From contig NZ_JAMPJU010000001.1 in NCBI RefSeq assembly GCF_025840185.1, forward strand, positions 496,001 through 560,000: 64,000 bases of DNA, read 5' to 3'. How positions within the stretch are numbered: the stretch's first letter is position 1; the number at the start of each line of letters is the position of its first letter. The position numbers and the translations under genes were made by a program. The notes under the pieces are model-generated. The model searched no databases and was not told the origin of the DNA. It saw nothing but the letters and a program-made list of their open reading frames with translations. Of the stretch, positions 1 through 8,553 are shown one piece after another. Origin of the DNA: Brenneria izbisi (lineage in GTDB: Bacteria > Pseudomonadota > Gammaproteobacteria > Enterobacterales > Enterobacteriaceae).

Positions 1-590
1 GTTTCATCATGCGGCAAACGCAAGCCGCCAGTGAGTTTTTCCATTACGTTGGCCAGCGCAGGCTCCACGGTTGAAAGTTGCATATTGGTCAGCAATTGAT
101 ATGGCACGCCGGCGTCTTCCAGCACCGCGATATCGCGCGCCGCATTCTCATACTGTTGCGCGGTTCTGAACAGTTGCAGTGTTCCGCCCTGCCGTCCCTC
201 ATACTGAATCTGGGTTTCCTGCCGCAATTTTTGCAAACAATCCCGACTGTATTCCGCCAGTCGAACCATGCGCGCTTTATTGACTTTGTAATGCCGGCTA
301 TCGCAATTGAGCAGCATCCGCCACATCCAATACAACTGTTCGGCGGTGAAATCAGGACGGATCGCCAACGGTGCATGACGTTGGAACATCCATTTAATCG
401 CTTTCAGCGGCACGCCTGGCGCCGCCCAGGGCGCGGAATAGCCGGGCGATATCTGACCGGCATTGCCGGCGCTGGTTTCAAGCGCGGGCTCAGGCTGCCG
501 ATCAATCACCGTGACATCATGCCCGGCTTGCGCCAGATACCATGCCGTAGAGACACCAATCACGCCACTGCCCAAAATCACAACCCGCAT
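1..590 (-). CDS. dadA: D-amino acid dehydrogenase small subunit DadA, N-terminal part (cut by window edge)
   Basis: The reading frame begins at ATG 588-590 and runs off the left edge, giving about 196 residues. It opens with a dinucleotide-binding fold, [20 protein letters not shown], the FAD site of the DAO family, followed by [20 protein letters not shown], which is typical of DadA. The enzyme oxidises D-amino acids, chiefly D-alanine, to 2-oxo acids at the inner membrane and passes electrons to the respiratory chain; in E. coli it forms the dadAX operon with alanine racemase. The gene is divergent from ycgB, as in E. coli. The C-terminal catalytic part lies outside the window, so its integrity cannot be judged. 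Confidence 0.93.
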   Translation of the reverse strand, partial: MRVVILGSGVIGVSTAWYLAQAGHDVTVIDRQPEPALETSAGNAGQISPGYSAPWAAPGVPLKAIKWMFQRHAPLAIRPDFTAEQLYWMWRMLLNCDSRHYKVNKARMVRLAEYSRDCLQKLRQETQIQYEGRQGGTLQLFRTAQQYENAARDIAVLEDAGVPYQLLTNMQLSTVEPALANVMEKLTGGLRLPHDE

Positions 591-897
591 TTTTACTTAT
601 CCCCTCTCTTTTACCTGATCACCATGCAATATGCTGGTCAATTACCTATCCATTGGAATAAAAAACCACCTCAACCGTGGAATAGGAGACTACTGTAGCA
701 TTTAGATAAAAATTGTCATCAAGCGCAGATATAGCATTTATCTATTATTCATTCCTTGTGCACTCATCGTATGATGTGCGCCAACCCTATCAATATTTAT
801 TCCCAACTCACCGTTTTCTCATCACTTTTACCAGATTGAGCTACGATTAATAATGTCTGTACGATACCGTGCAGACAGTCATATAGAGGGCGCGCTG
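591..897. promoter_or_regulatory. Divergent dadA / ycgB control region
   Basis: This 307-bp stretch between the divergent dadA and ycgB starts contains no credible gene. It should hold both promoters. It is AT-rich (for example around 690-760) as expected, and in E. coli dadA is controlled by Lrp and CRP. I could not assign individual boxes with confidence. The ycgB ribosome-binding site AGAGGG is at 885-890. Confidence 0.4.
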
Positions 898-2436
898 ATG
901 GCGATATCGACTGATAATCGGGTAAAGAAACCTCATCGTCTTGATGATGGACCAGACTGGACGTTCGAGCTATTGCAGGTCTACCTCGATGAGATAGATC
1001 GGGTAGCGAAATCCTATCGGCTGGATACCTATCCGCATCAAATTGAAGTCATTACCTCTGAGCAGATGATGGATGCCTATTCCAGTATCGGTATGCCGAT
1101 CAATTATGCTCACTGGTCGTTCGGGAAGAAATTCATTGAAACCGAGCAACGCTACAAACACGGTCAGCAAGGGTTGGCGTATGAAATCGTTATCAACTCC
1201 GATCCCTGTATTGCTTATCTGATGGAAGAAAACACCATGCCCATGCAGGCGCTGGTCATGGCGCATGCCTGTTACGGGCATAACTCGTTCTTCAAAGGAA
1301 ACTATCTGTTCCGTAGCTGGACCGATGCGGGCTCTATCGTCGATTATCTGATTTTTGCCCGTCAGTACCTCTCGCACTGCGAGGAGCGCTATGGCGTCGA
1401 AGAGGTTGAACGTCTGCTGGACTCCTGCCATGCCTTGATGAATTACGGCGTGGACCGTTACAAACGCCCGCAGAAAATTTCGCTGGAAGAGGAGAAGTCC
1501 CGGCAAAAAAGTCGTGAAGAATATCTGCAAAGTCAGGTTAACGAACTTTGGAAAACCCTGCCGCGGCGCGAACAGGATGTCTCCCCGGAAAAAGCCCGTC
1601 GTTTCCCACAGGAACCGCAAGAAAACCTGCTGTACTTTATGGAAAAGAACGCCCCGCTGCTGGAGCCGTGGCAACGTGAAATTTTGCGTATCGTGCGCAA
1701 AGTCAGCCAGTATTTCTACCCGCAAAAACAGACTCAGGTGATGAACGAAGGCTGGGCGACATTCTGGCACTATACGATCCTCAACCATCTGTATGATGAA
1801 GGCCGGGTGTCTGAGCGCTTTATGCTGGAATTTTTGCATAGTCATACCAATGTTGTTTATCAGCCGCCCTATAACAGCCCGTATTACAATGGCATCAACC
1901 CTTACGCACTGGGTTTTGCCATGTTTCAGGATATCAAGCGTATTTGTCAGGAACCAACGGAAGAAGATCGCTATTGGTTCCCGGATGTCGCGGGTAAAGA
2001 CTGGCTGGATACGCTGCATTTCGCCATGCAGAATTTTAAAGATGAGAGTTTCATCAGCCAGTTTCTGTCGCCCAAAGTCATGCGCGATTTCCGACTGTTC
2101 ACCGTGCTGGATGACGATAACAATAACTATCTGGAAATTGCCGCGATCCATGACGAAGAGGGATATCGCTTAATCCGTGAGGAGTTGTCCGCACAATATA
2201 ATCTGAGCAATCTGGAGCCCAATATTCAGGTATGGAATGTGGATTTACGCGGCAACCGTTCATTGACGCTACGTTACATTCCCCACAATCGCGCGCCGCT
2301 GGATAAAAGCAGATGTGAGGTGATGAAACATGTTCATCGCCTGTGGGGATTTGATGTGAATCTTGAACAGGTTAACGAAGATGGCAGCGTGGAGTTGCTG
2401 GAGCGCTGTCCGCCGCGCAATATCGCCACCACCTGA
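898..2436 (+). CDS. ycgB: SpoVR family protein YcgB
   Basis: The 512-residue product is an almost full-length match to remembered E. coli YcgB, for example DGPDWTFELLQVYLDEIDR near the N-terminus and SLTLRYIPHNRAPLDK near the C-terminus. The frame is open from 853, but I place the start at ATG 898 because AGAGGG lies 7 bases upstream and the E. coli protein starts at the equivalent point. The SpoVR family is named after a Bacillus spore-cortex gene. In enterobacteria YcgB is a cytoplasmic protein of unclear role, reported as stationary-phase induced. It is monocistronic, with a hairpin terminator directly after it. Confidence 0.93.
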   Translation: MAISTDNRVKKPHRLDDGPDWTFELLQVYLDEIDRVAKSYRLDTYPHQIEVITSEQMMDAYSSIGMPINYAHWSFGKKFIETEQRYKHGQQGLAYEIVINSDPCIAYLMEENTMPMQALVMAHACYGHNSFFKGNYLFRSWTDAGSIVDYLIFARQYLSHCEERYGVEEVERLLDSCHALMNYGVDRYKRPQKISLEEEKSRQKSREEYLQSQVNELWKTLPRREQDVSPEKARRFPQEPQENLLYFMEKNAPLLEPWQREILRIVRKVSQYFYPQKQTQVMNEGWATFWHYTILNHLYDEGRVSERFMLEFLHSHTNVVYQPPYNSPYYNGINPYALGFAMFQDIKRICQEPTEEDRYWFPDVAGKDWLDTLHFAMQNFKDESFISQFLSPKVMRDFRLFTVLDDDNNNYLEIAAIHDEEGYRLIREELSAQYNLSNLEPNIQVWNVDLRGNRSLTLRYIPHNRAPLDKSRCEVMKHVHRLWGFDVNLEQVNEDGSVELLERCPPRNIATT

Positions 2437-2453
2437 TCGGGAAGAAAAAACAC

Positions 2454-2485
2454 AGGGTATTCTGATTGCGGGATACCCTTTTTAT
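2454..2485 (+). terminator. Terminator after ycgB
   Basis: The inverted repeat AGGGTAT (2454-2460) / ATACCCT (2473-2479) is followed by TTTTTAT, a rho-independent terminator for ycgB. Confidence 0.7.
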
Positions 2486-2552
2486 AACACGCGATCACGG
2501 CCCGACATTGTGTTGATGTTGAACATTGCCGGCAGCGATTTTCAATGTCCGC

Positions 2553-3272
2553 TTAGCGGCGAATTTCGGCAATATCATGTGGAATGGAACTCTGCATGCT
2601 ATGCCAGATCGCCCCGCTTTCTTTACCGTAGTGTCTGACCACATCCATCACCTGCTCATACAGCCCTTCACTACACAGCACTTCCAGACGGCCATAAAAA
2701 TCCAGCGCCAGTTTGCGCGCTTCGGGATTGGAAAAATAGTAGCGGCCAACGCGGATATATAAACCTTTAAGTCCGTTGAGGATCAATCCATAGATAGGAT
2801 TGCCAGAGGCAAAGGCCAGCCCACGAAAAACATTGTAGTCAAGCTTGGCGAAAGCATCCGCGTTGTCCTCCACCACTCCGGTTTGCGTCAATACTTCACG
2901 TGTTTTTTCAGGATGTTGCCGCAGCGCTGTGCGAATAAAGATCGCCGCAATATTGGTACGTACGGCCAGAAGGTTATCAATCAGTTGCGGCACGCTATCG
3001 TGATCGAGTCTTGCCAGTGTTTCCAGAATATTCAGCCCGGAAGTTTCCCAGAAATTGTTGACCTTCGTCGGTTTACCATGCTGAATCGTTAGCCAGCCAT
3101 CACGCGCCAAACGCTGAAGCACTTCGCGCAACGTGGTGCGTGTTACGCCTATCAACTCGGAGAGCTCTCTTTCTGCTGGCAGAATGGAGCCAGGCGGAAA
3201 GCGGTTGTTCCATATACTTTCAATTATATATTCTTCAGCGAATCCTGCCGGACTTTGCGCCTTTATGACCAT
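2553..3272 (-). CDS. fadR: Fatty acid metabolism regulator FadR
   Basis: GntR-family regulator of 239 residues, the E. coli length. The start is set at ATG 3270-3272 ([16 protein letters not shown]), as in E. coli; the open frame extends much further upstream without similarity. The winged-helix DNA-binding domain occupies roughly residues 1-75, with the recognition region [20 protein letters not shown]. The rest is the all-helical acyl-CoA-binding domain. FadR represses the fad beta-oxidation regulon and activates fabA and fabB when no long-chain acyl-CoA is bound. A likely target, fadD, lies 7 kb away in this window. In E. coli nhaB lies divergently next to fadR; here it is missing. Confidence 0.96.
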   Translation of the reverse strand: MVIKAQSPAGFAEEYIIESIWNNRFPPGSILPAERELSELIGVTRTTLREVLQRLARDGWLTIQHGKPTKVNNFWETSGLNILETLARLDHDSVPQLIDNLLAVRTNIAAIFIRTALRQHPEKTREVLTQTGVVEDNADAFAKLDYNVFRGLAFASGNPIYGLILNGLKGLYIRVGRYYFSNPEARKLALDFYGRLEVLCSEGLYEQVMDVVRHYGKESGAIWHSMQSSIPHDIAEIRR

Positions 3273-3697
3273 GAGTTTGATTCCGTAGCGATATTTACCG
3301 ATGAAAGCTGATCTCATCATACCAGATGAGCGAAACATGACATAGCACCGCCGCCATACGTCAAACCAATTCGCGACAAAACTGTGACCGTGAACAAAAC
3401 CCTTCCGACCGACGGCGATATACTCCATTGAGTATAAAAAATTTCGCATATGTTGCCACTTCCTGCCTGGGTTACATTGAATTCATACTCATCGTGTATA
3501 GTGGTGAACGGCAGGCAAGAGATTGCCGAGGTGAAGAGAGAGCGTTAGCATCGCCGCCCGCAGAGGAATTAAAGGAAAAATCAAATAAATACATTGTTAC
3601 TGAATACATTATTACGTTTTGCACAGTGAAATGATGGCGGTGAAGCCAAATCGGTTTACACTGCTGATTCGCTCATTTTTAGCATGGAATACTTGTT
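3273..3697. other. fadR-dsbB intergenic region without nhaB
   Basis: In E. coli the Na+/H+ antiporter gene nhaB (about 1.5 kb) sits between fadR and dsbB. Here only 425 bp separate the two starts. I looked at the translated frames, including the open frame at 3428-3634, and found no hydrophobic NhaB-like stretch. The region should contain the divergent fadR and dsbB promoters. Confidence 0.6.
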
Positions 3698-4231
3698 ATG
3701 TTGCGATTTCTTAACCGTTGCTCACGCGGACGCGGCGCCTGGTTATTATTGGCATTGACTGCCCTGATTCTGGAGTTGGTCGCGCTCTATTTCCAGCACG
3801 TCATGCAGTTGCGGCCCTGCGTTCTTTGCATCTACCAACGCGCGGCGCTTTTCGGCGTGATGGGCGCAGGATTGCTGGGGGCGATCGCGCCGAAAAGCTT
3901 ACTGCGTTATCCCGCCATCGGGCTGTGGATATACAGCGCATTCGAGGGTCTGCGCCTGGCCTGGAAACAAACGGATATATTGCTCAATCCGTCGCCTTTT
4001 AATACTTGCGACTTTTTTGTCAGCTTCCCGTCCTGGCTACCGCTGGATAAATGGCTGCCCGCGGTATTCAACGCGTCGGGAGATTGTTCCGAACGTCAGT
4101 GGCAGTTTTTGTCACTGGAAATGCCGCAATGGTTAGTCGGTATTTTCGCGGCCTATTTACTGATTGCAATATTGGTTCTGATCGCCCAGCCTTTCCGCCC
4201 TAAACGTCGCGATCTCTTCAGCCACTCATAA
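3698..4231 (+). CDS. dsbB: Disulfide bond formation protein B
   Basis: Inner-membrane quinone reductase of 177 residues (E. coli DsbB has 176). It reoxidises DsbA in the periplasm and passes the electrons to ubiquinone or menaquinone. Four hydrophobic segments are visible, near residues 15-32, 45-63, 70-88 and 143-162. The first catalytic pair is the CVLC motif at about residues 41-44. The second pair is the Cys in NTCDFF and the Cys in SGDCSER, in the second periplasmic loop. The start ATG 3698 gives [15 protein letters not shown], matching the family. It stands alone on the plus strand and is followed by a strong hairpin. Confidence 0.96.
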   Translation: MLRFLNRCSRGRGAWLLLALTALILELVALYFQHVMQLRPCVLCIYQRAALFGVMGAGLLGAIAPKSLLRYPAIGLWIYSAFEGLRLAWKQTDILLNPSPFNTCDFFVSFPSWLPLDKWLPAVFNASGDCSERQWQFLSLEMPQWLVGIFAAYLLIAILVLIAQPFRPKRRDLFSHS

Positions 4232-4242
4232 AAGATAATAAC

Positions 4243-4266
4243 AAGCCCAGGTATTTACCTGGGCTT
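4243..4266. terminator. Hairpin between dsbB and the 65-residue ORF
   Basis: A perfect 10-bp stem AAGCCCAGGT / ACCTGGGCTT with an ATTT loop lies between convergent genes. Neither side has an ideal T-run, though the minus-strand side continues TTGTTATTATCTTTT. It probably ends transcription in both directions. Confidence 0.6.
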
Positions 4267-4303
4267 GAGCAGCGCAACAGCGTGAAAACACAGACCGCGC
4301 CTT

Positions 4304-4501
4304 TTATTGCTGAGGGCGATAAATATGCCGGTAGTGGACGAGTCTCTCCTTGAAAAATTGCCTCTTCTCTTTAGGAATATTTTTCGATACCTCATCAGCA
4401 TTGATCTTTTTGTGCTGACTTTCCATAAAAGCAATCGTGGAGGCAGCAAAATCAGTATATTGCTCGCTGTATTCCATAATGATTTTTTCAAAGTTAATCA
4501 T
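4304..4501 (-). CDS. Small hypothetical protein (65 aa), conserved function unknown
   Basis: A 65-residue soluble, charged protein starting MINFEKIIMEYSEQYTDF with no signal peptide or membrane segment, predicted largely helical. The start is well supported: AGGAGGA at 4508-4514 lies 6 bases before ATG 4499-4501. I do not recognise the family. It is convergent to dsbB and upstream of no obvious partner. The frame 4255-4491 on the same strand overlaps it but has no comparable ribosome-binding site, so I prefer this one. Confidence 0.6.
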   Translation of the reverse strand: MINFEKIIMEYSEQYTDFAASTIAFMESQHKKINADEVSKNIPKEKRQFFKERLVHYRHIYRPQQ

Positions 4502-4574
4502 TTATTGTCCTCCTGTGCTGTTTGCCGTTGTATTAAAATTATACAGCATATTAGAAATTACACAGGGGGGATCG

Positions 4575-5021
4575 CTATCTGGCCCACGCCGGTTTGTTCA
4601 AAATGTGATCTTGCCAGTCAACAACTTCACTTTCGTGCACCGCGATATGGCGCACCGAGATACGCTCGCCATGCATTGCCGCCTTGGAACCGGAGATCAG
4701 CGGGTGCCAGGACGGTAATGCCTGCTGTTCATTAATCAGACGGTAAGCACAGGTGACGGGCAGCCAGTTAAAGGTCAGCAAATTTTCGCGCGTCAGCTTG
4801 ATGCAGTCAGGTTCATATTCAAAACGACGGGCATAATTACGACATTGACAACTTTTTATATTAAGTTGATTACAGGCTACGTTGGTGAAATAAATTTCCT
4901 CCGTATCCTCATCAATCAGTTTATTCAAACAGCACTGACCGCAGCCATCGCACAGCGACTCCCATTCATCATCGGACATCTCTGACAATGTCTTGTGCTG
5001 CCAAAAAGGGCGTTCAGTCAT
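4575..5021 (-). CDS. ycgN: YcgN family cysteine-cluster protein (UPF0260)
   Basis: 148 residues, close to E. coli YcgN. The N-terminal cysteine cluster [11 protein letters not shown] and the following [17 protein letters not shown] match the CxxCxxCC-type cluster of the UPF0260 family and suggest metal or Fe-S binding; the biochemical role is unknown. It lies beside ycgM and ycgL, as in E. coli, on the same strand. The start ATG 5019-5021 gives [12 protein letters not shown], the family N-terminus. Confidence 0.9.
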   Translation of the reverse strand: MTERPFWQHKTLSEMSDDEWESLCDGCGQCCLNKLIDEDTEEIYFTNVACNQLNIKSCQCRNYARRFEYEPDCIKLTRENLLTFNWLPVTCAYRLINEQQALPSWHPLISGSKAAMHGERISVRHIAVHESEVVDWQDHILNKPAWAR

Positions 5022-5071
5022 TTTCTTTTCCAGTTAATTTTTCTTGGGCGCTCTGTATAACGGGTTTAGCT

Positions 5072-5097
5072 GGCGGGAGCAAGCGTTGCTACCCGCC
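5072..5097. repeat. REP-like stem-loop between ycgN and ycgM
   Basis: GGCGGG (5072-5077) pairs with CCCGCC (5092-5097), with an inner GCAA/TTGC pairing. The flanking text GCCGGGCGGATAA resembles REP/BIME elements found between enterobacterial genes. It may also attenuate ycgM transcription. Confidence 0.4.
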
Positions 5098-5121
5098 CAT
5101 GCCGGGCGGATAACCAGATAC

Positions 5122-5778
5122 TTAGATGACACGGGTGTTCAAAGTGCGATCGTTGACGGTGATTTTCAGCATATCGCCGGACTGGAGCGGCCCGACGCCC
5201 TTTGGCGTGCCGGTCAGAATGATATCGCCCGCCCGTAGCGTAAAAAAGCGGCTCATATAGGCAATCAGCGGCAGGATCGGCGTAATCATGTCGCGGGTGT
5301 TGCCCTGCTGACGAACCTCGTCATTCACTCTCACGCCGAGTTCAGTTTGCTGCGGGTCACCGAACTCGGCAACCGGAATAAACCCGGAAATAGGACAGGA
5401 ACCATCAAACGCCTTGGCTTTTTCCCAGGGTTGTCCGGCCTTTTTAAATTCGGACTGTAAATCACGCAACGTCAGATCCAGCGCAACGCCATAACCGGCT
5501 ATGGCCCGTGCAACGCGTTCTTCATTTGCCTGCTTCAACGGCGTGCCGATCAGTACCGCCAGTTCAACTTCGTGATGCACGGCGCCCAAGTTTTTAGGAA
5601 TAGCGACTGGCTGACGCAAATCACACAACGCGGTTTCTGGTTTGATGAACAACACTGGCTCGGTTGGCGTGGCACTGCCCATTTCCTTGATGTGTTCCGA
5701 GTAGTTGCTGCCGACACATACTACTTTGTTGACCGGAAAATCAAGCAGCGCACCCTGCCAGTCTCTGTGTTGGTACAT
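5122..5778 (-). CDS. ycgM: Fumarylacetoacetate hydrolase family protein YcgM
   Basis: 218 residues of the FAH fold (E. coli YcgM has 219). Recognisable blocks are KVVCVGSNYSEHIKEMG near the N-terminus, PETALCDLRQPVAIP, HHEVELAVLIG (the Mg2+-binding E-x-E type segment) and GDIILTGTPKGVGPLQSGD at the C-terminus. Family members hydrolyse or decarboxylate 2-oxo acids such as acylpyruvates and oxaloacetate; the true substrate here is not shown by sequence. AGGAGA lies just before ATG 5776-5778. Its promoter region contains a striking inverted repeat at 5811-5848. Confidence 0.9.
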   Translation of the reverse strand: MYQHRDWQGALLDFPVNKVVCVGSNYSEHIKEMGSATPTEPVLFIKPETALCDLRQPVAIPKNLGAVHHEVELAVLIGTPLKQANEERVARAIAGYGVALDLTLRDLQSEFKKAGQPWEKAKAFDGSCPISGFIPVAEFGDPQQTELGVRVNDEVRQQGNTRDMITPILPLIAYMSRFFTLRAGDIILTGTPKGVGPLQSGDMLKITVNDRTLNTRVI

Positions 5779-5810
5779 GGATATTCTCCTGCCCTGTCTG
5801 TTGGGTAACT

Positions 5811-5848
5811 ATGGTATTTATCACAATAGCATCATGCTCAAATACCAT
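5811..5848. promoter_or_regulatory. Perfect 9-bp inverted repeat upstream of ycgM
   Basis: ATGGTATTT (5811-5819) and AAATACCAT (5840-5848) are exact reverse complements separated by 20 bases, 33 bp upstream of ycgM. The rest of 5779-6152 contains no supportable gene. It could be an operator for an unassigned repressor, or a hairpin in the ycgM leader. Confidence 0.45.
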
Positions 5849-6152
5849 CACATAAAATACAATTCTGTAAACCTAATCCTGGTAAATAGCGTTCTCGCCA
5901 GCTTATGTCGTTACTTTCTGACGACAACCTCAGCTTGTCGCCATAAGCGTCACAGTATAAAACAAACCGGCTGATTTCTATCGCTGACAATAGTGAGTAA
6001 AGTCACTACTGGTGATACGGATTAAATACAGCGCGGATTATTCCAACCGGAACCCGGTTTATTCACGTTGCTTGCTTTTTTGAATATGTGTCACCATAAG
6101 ATTATGACTAAGGCATTATCTGAAAATATACGCCGGTATTATTTTTTTACAT

Positions 6153-6410
6153 TTACCAAAGCGTCTTTAATAAAGTTTCCGGCGGAGGCGGAACCTGTAG
6201 ATAAAAGCCCTGTTCCCTAAGCGCTTGTTTCACCTTTTCAATATCGGCATTCGCCAGTTTTTTACTGCCGTCCAGCGGCAGTAACATGGCTAAATGCGGC
6301 GTACCAAAACTTTTCATCAATTCTTGCGGGACGCGGGAAAAATCGTCTTTTTTTTCGACATAAAGATAGGTCTGGTCACGTTTGGCGCTTCTATAGATCA
6401 CACAAAACAT
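6153..6410 (-). CDS. ycgL: YcgL domain-containing protein
   Basis: 85 residues carrying the full YcgL domain: [20 protein letters not shown] at the start, then a central [20 protein letters not shown] and a C-terminal proline run [10 protein letters not shown]. coli YcgL is longer at both ends; here the C-terminus stops shortly after the proline run. The domain is small, alpha/beta and of unknown function. It is divergent from minC, the order seen in E. coli. Confidence 0.9.
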   Translation of the reverse strand: MFCVIYRSAKRDQTYLYVEKKDDFSRVPQELMKSFGTPHLAMLLPLDGSKKLANADIEKVKQALREQGFYLQVPPPPETLLKTLW

Positions 6411-6546
6411 CTTTTTTACTCTGTTTAATGGGAATGGCGTCTTGCCTGTATATAATTGTGACTATAACATGCTTGCAGCGCTCTGGAATATCATGCTTTA
6501 AATGTTATTCTGGGGATTAAAAGATGCGGAAACTGAGTCAGGATAG

Positions 6547-7230
6547 ATGTCACAAACGCCAATAGAATTAAAAGGCAGCAGCTTTACCTTATCGGTTGTT
6601 CATTTGCATGATCCCCAACCAGAGGTAATTTATCAGGCATTGCAGGAAAAGATCGAGCAGGCGCCCGCTTTTCTGAAAAATGCCCCCGTTGTCATTAATG
6701 TCGCCGCATTGACGGCGGAAACCGACTGGATAACATTACAACAGGCTATCGCATCGACCGGACTGCGTGTCGTTGGCGTCAGCGGCTGTAAAGACGAACA
6801 ACTGAAACAGGCGATTACGCAGGCGGGCTTGCCTTTGCTGAGTGAAGGTAAAGCGCAACGACGCCCGCCCGAATCCGTAGCGGCGGCGCCAACCGCAGTA
6901 AAAACCAAAGTTATCAATACGCCGATACGTTCCGGTCAGCAGATTTACGCCCGGAATTGCGATCTGATTGTAACCAGCAGTGTCAGCGCAGGCGCGGAGG
7001 TGATTGCCGATGGTAATATTCATATTTATGGCATGATGCGCGGTCGCGCCCTCGCCGGCGTGTCTGGCGATGTGCACAGTCAGATATTTTGTACGCATCT
7101 GGCCGCCGAGCTTGTATCTATCGCCGGACGTTACTGGCTAAGCGACCAGATACCCGCTTCTTATGTCGGGCAGGCGGCCAGGATAAACCTGAACCTGCTG
7201 GACAATGATTTAAACATACACTCGTTTTAA
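6547..7230 (+). CDS. minC: Septum site-determining protein MinC
   Basis: 227 residues. The N-terminal domain (about 1-105) inhibits FtsZ polymerisation; the C-terminal beta-helix (from about 120) binds MinD and dimerises, with the characteristic [20 protein letters not shown] and the stretch [16 protein letters not shown]. With MinD and MinE it blocks division at the poles. First gene of minCDE; the 122-bp gap to minD is normal for this operon. Confidence 0.97.
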   Translation: MSQTPIELKGSSFTLSVVHLHDPQPEVIYQALQEKIEQAPAFLKNAPVVINVAALTAETDWITLQQAIASTGLRVVGVSGCKDEQLKQAITQAGLPLLSEGKAQRRPPESVAAAPTAVKTKVINTPIRSGQQIYARNCDLIVTSSVSAGAEVIADGNIHIYGMMRGRALAGVSGDVHSQIFCTHLAAELVSIAGRYWLSDQIPASYVGQAARINLNLLDNDLNIHSF

Positions 7231-7352
7231 ACACACAAGCTTTGAATAATCGCTAGACTAGCACCTATGCTGGCAGATGTACGTGTCACTGACCGTGACA
7301 ATGAAAACCGCCTGCCGGGATACGTTCTGAACCCTTTAACAAGGAAACATTT

Positions 7353-8165
7353 ATGGCACGCATCATTGTTGTTACATCGGGTAAAGGGGGCGTTGGCAAG
7401 ACCACTTCAAGCGCGGCCATTGCTACCGGTTTAGCCCAGAAAGGAAAGAAGACCGTTGTTATCGACTTCGACATCGGTTTACGTAACCTCGACCTGATTA
7501 TGGGATGCGAGCGTCGCGTGGTTTATGATTTTGTTAATGTTATTCAAGGTGATGCGACCCTGAATCAAGCGCTGATCAAAGATAAGCGTACTGATAATCT
7601 GTATATTCTGCCCGCTTCGCAAACGCGTGATAAAGATGCGCTGACCCGCGAAGGCGTCGAAAAAGTGCTCAACGATCTGGGCGAAATGGATTTTGATTTC
7701 ATCGTCTGCGACTCCCCGGCCGGGATCGAAACCGGCGCGTTGATGGCGCTGTATTTTGCCGATGAAGCGATTATCACCACCAACCCGGAAGTGTCTTCCG
7801 TGCGTGACTCAGACCGTATTCTTGGCATTCTGTCGTCTAAATCGCGGCGGGCGGAACGTGCCGAAGAGCCGATCAAGGAACATCTGCTGCTGACCCGCTA
7901 TAACCCTGGTCGCGTAAGCCGCGGTGATATGCTGAGTATGGAAGACGTGCTGGAAATTCTCAGGATCCCGTTGGTTGGCGTTATTCCTGAAGATCAATCC
8001 GTATTACGCGCATCAAACCAGGGCGAGCCGGTCATTCTGGATGCGGAAGCCGATGCGGGCAAAGCCTATTCGGATACGGTAGACCGTCTGTTAGGCGAAG
8101 ATCGTCCCTTCCGCTTTATTGAAGAAGAGAAGAAAAGTTTCCTTAAACGACTTTTTGGGGGATAA
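7353..8165 (+). CDS. minD: Septum site-determining ATPase MinD
   Basis: 270 residues, the family length. The deviant Walker A motif GKGGVGKTTSSAA is at residues 10-22. FDIGLRNLD and the Walker B-like FIVCDSPAG follow. The C-terminal amphipathic membrane-targeting helix is visible as KKSFLKRLFGG. The ATP-bound dimer binds the membrane and recruits MinC and MinE, producing pole-to-pole oscillation. AAGGAAA precedes ATG 7353. Only 3 bases separate its stop from minE. Confidence 0.98.
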   Translation: MARIIVVTSGKGGVGKTTSSAAIATGLAQKGKKTVVIDFDIGLRNLDLIMGCERRVVYDFVNVIQGDATLNQALIKDKRTDNLYILPASQTRDKDALTREGVEKVLNDLGEMDFDFIVCDSPAGIETGALMALYFADEAIITTNPEVSSVRDSDRILGILSSKSRRAERAEEPIKEHLLLTRYNPGRVSRGDMLSMEDVLEILRIPLVGVIPEDQSVLRASNQGEPVILDAEADAGKAYSDTVDRLLGEDRPFRFIEEEKKSFLKRLFGG

Positions 8166-8168
8166 ATT

Positions 8169-8438
8169 ATGGCATTACTCGACTTCTTTCTGTCCCGCAA
8201 AAAAACGACAGCCAATATCGCCAAGGAGCGGCTGCAAATTATTGTCGCGGAGCGACGTCGGGGTGATAGCGAACCTCATTATCTGCCGCAATTAAAACGG
8301 GATATTCTGGAGGTCATCTGTAAATATGTACAGATTGACCCTGAAATGGTCACCGTTCAGCTAGAGCAAAAAGGCGATGATATTTCCGTGCTTGAGTTGA
8401 ACGTCACATTACCGGAAGCGGAAGAAACGCCCAAATAA
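8169..8438 (+). CDS. minE: Cell division topological specificity factor MinE
   Basis: 89 residues. The N-terminal membrane and anti-MinCD region [20 protein letters not shown] is followed by [11 protein letters not shown] and the C-terminal dimerisation domain. It stimulates MinD ATPase and restricts MinC to the poles. Last gene of minCDE, with a terminator 19 bases downstream. Confidence 0.97.
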   Translation: MALLDFFLSRKKTTANIAKERLQIIVAERRRGDSEPHYLPQLKRDILEVICKYVQIDPEMVTVQLEQKGDDISVLELNVTLPEAEETPK

Positions 8439-8456
8439 TTTTTTCTCTGCCAATAT

Positions 8457-8480
8457 CCCCTGCTTATTTTTGCAGGGGTT
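8457..8480 (+). terminator. Terminator after minCDE
   Basis: CCCCTGC (8457-8463) pairs with GCAGGGG (8472-8478). The loop is T-rich and the tail is short (TT), so it is a plausible terminator of the min operon. Confidence 0.6.
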
Positions 8481-8553
8481 CGCCTCTGTGCGCCATCATA
8501 AAACAGCTGTGCTCTTTTACTGTCAGGCGGAAAGTCGTTTCAATTAGTATCGT

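Noticed and set aside
78-698. 206-codon plus-strand frame at the left edge
   Set aside because: Antisense to the well-recognised dadA 5' region.
970-2151. 393-codon open frame on the minus strand
   Set aside because: Lies wholly antisense to ycgB, whose protein sequence is strongly conserved; the antisense translation shows no recognisable family.
3428-3634. 68-codon frame between fadR and dsbB, considered as an nhaB remnant
   Set aside because: The translation is charged and not hydrophobic, with no NhaB-like segment.
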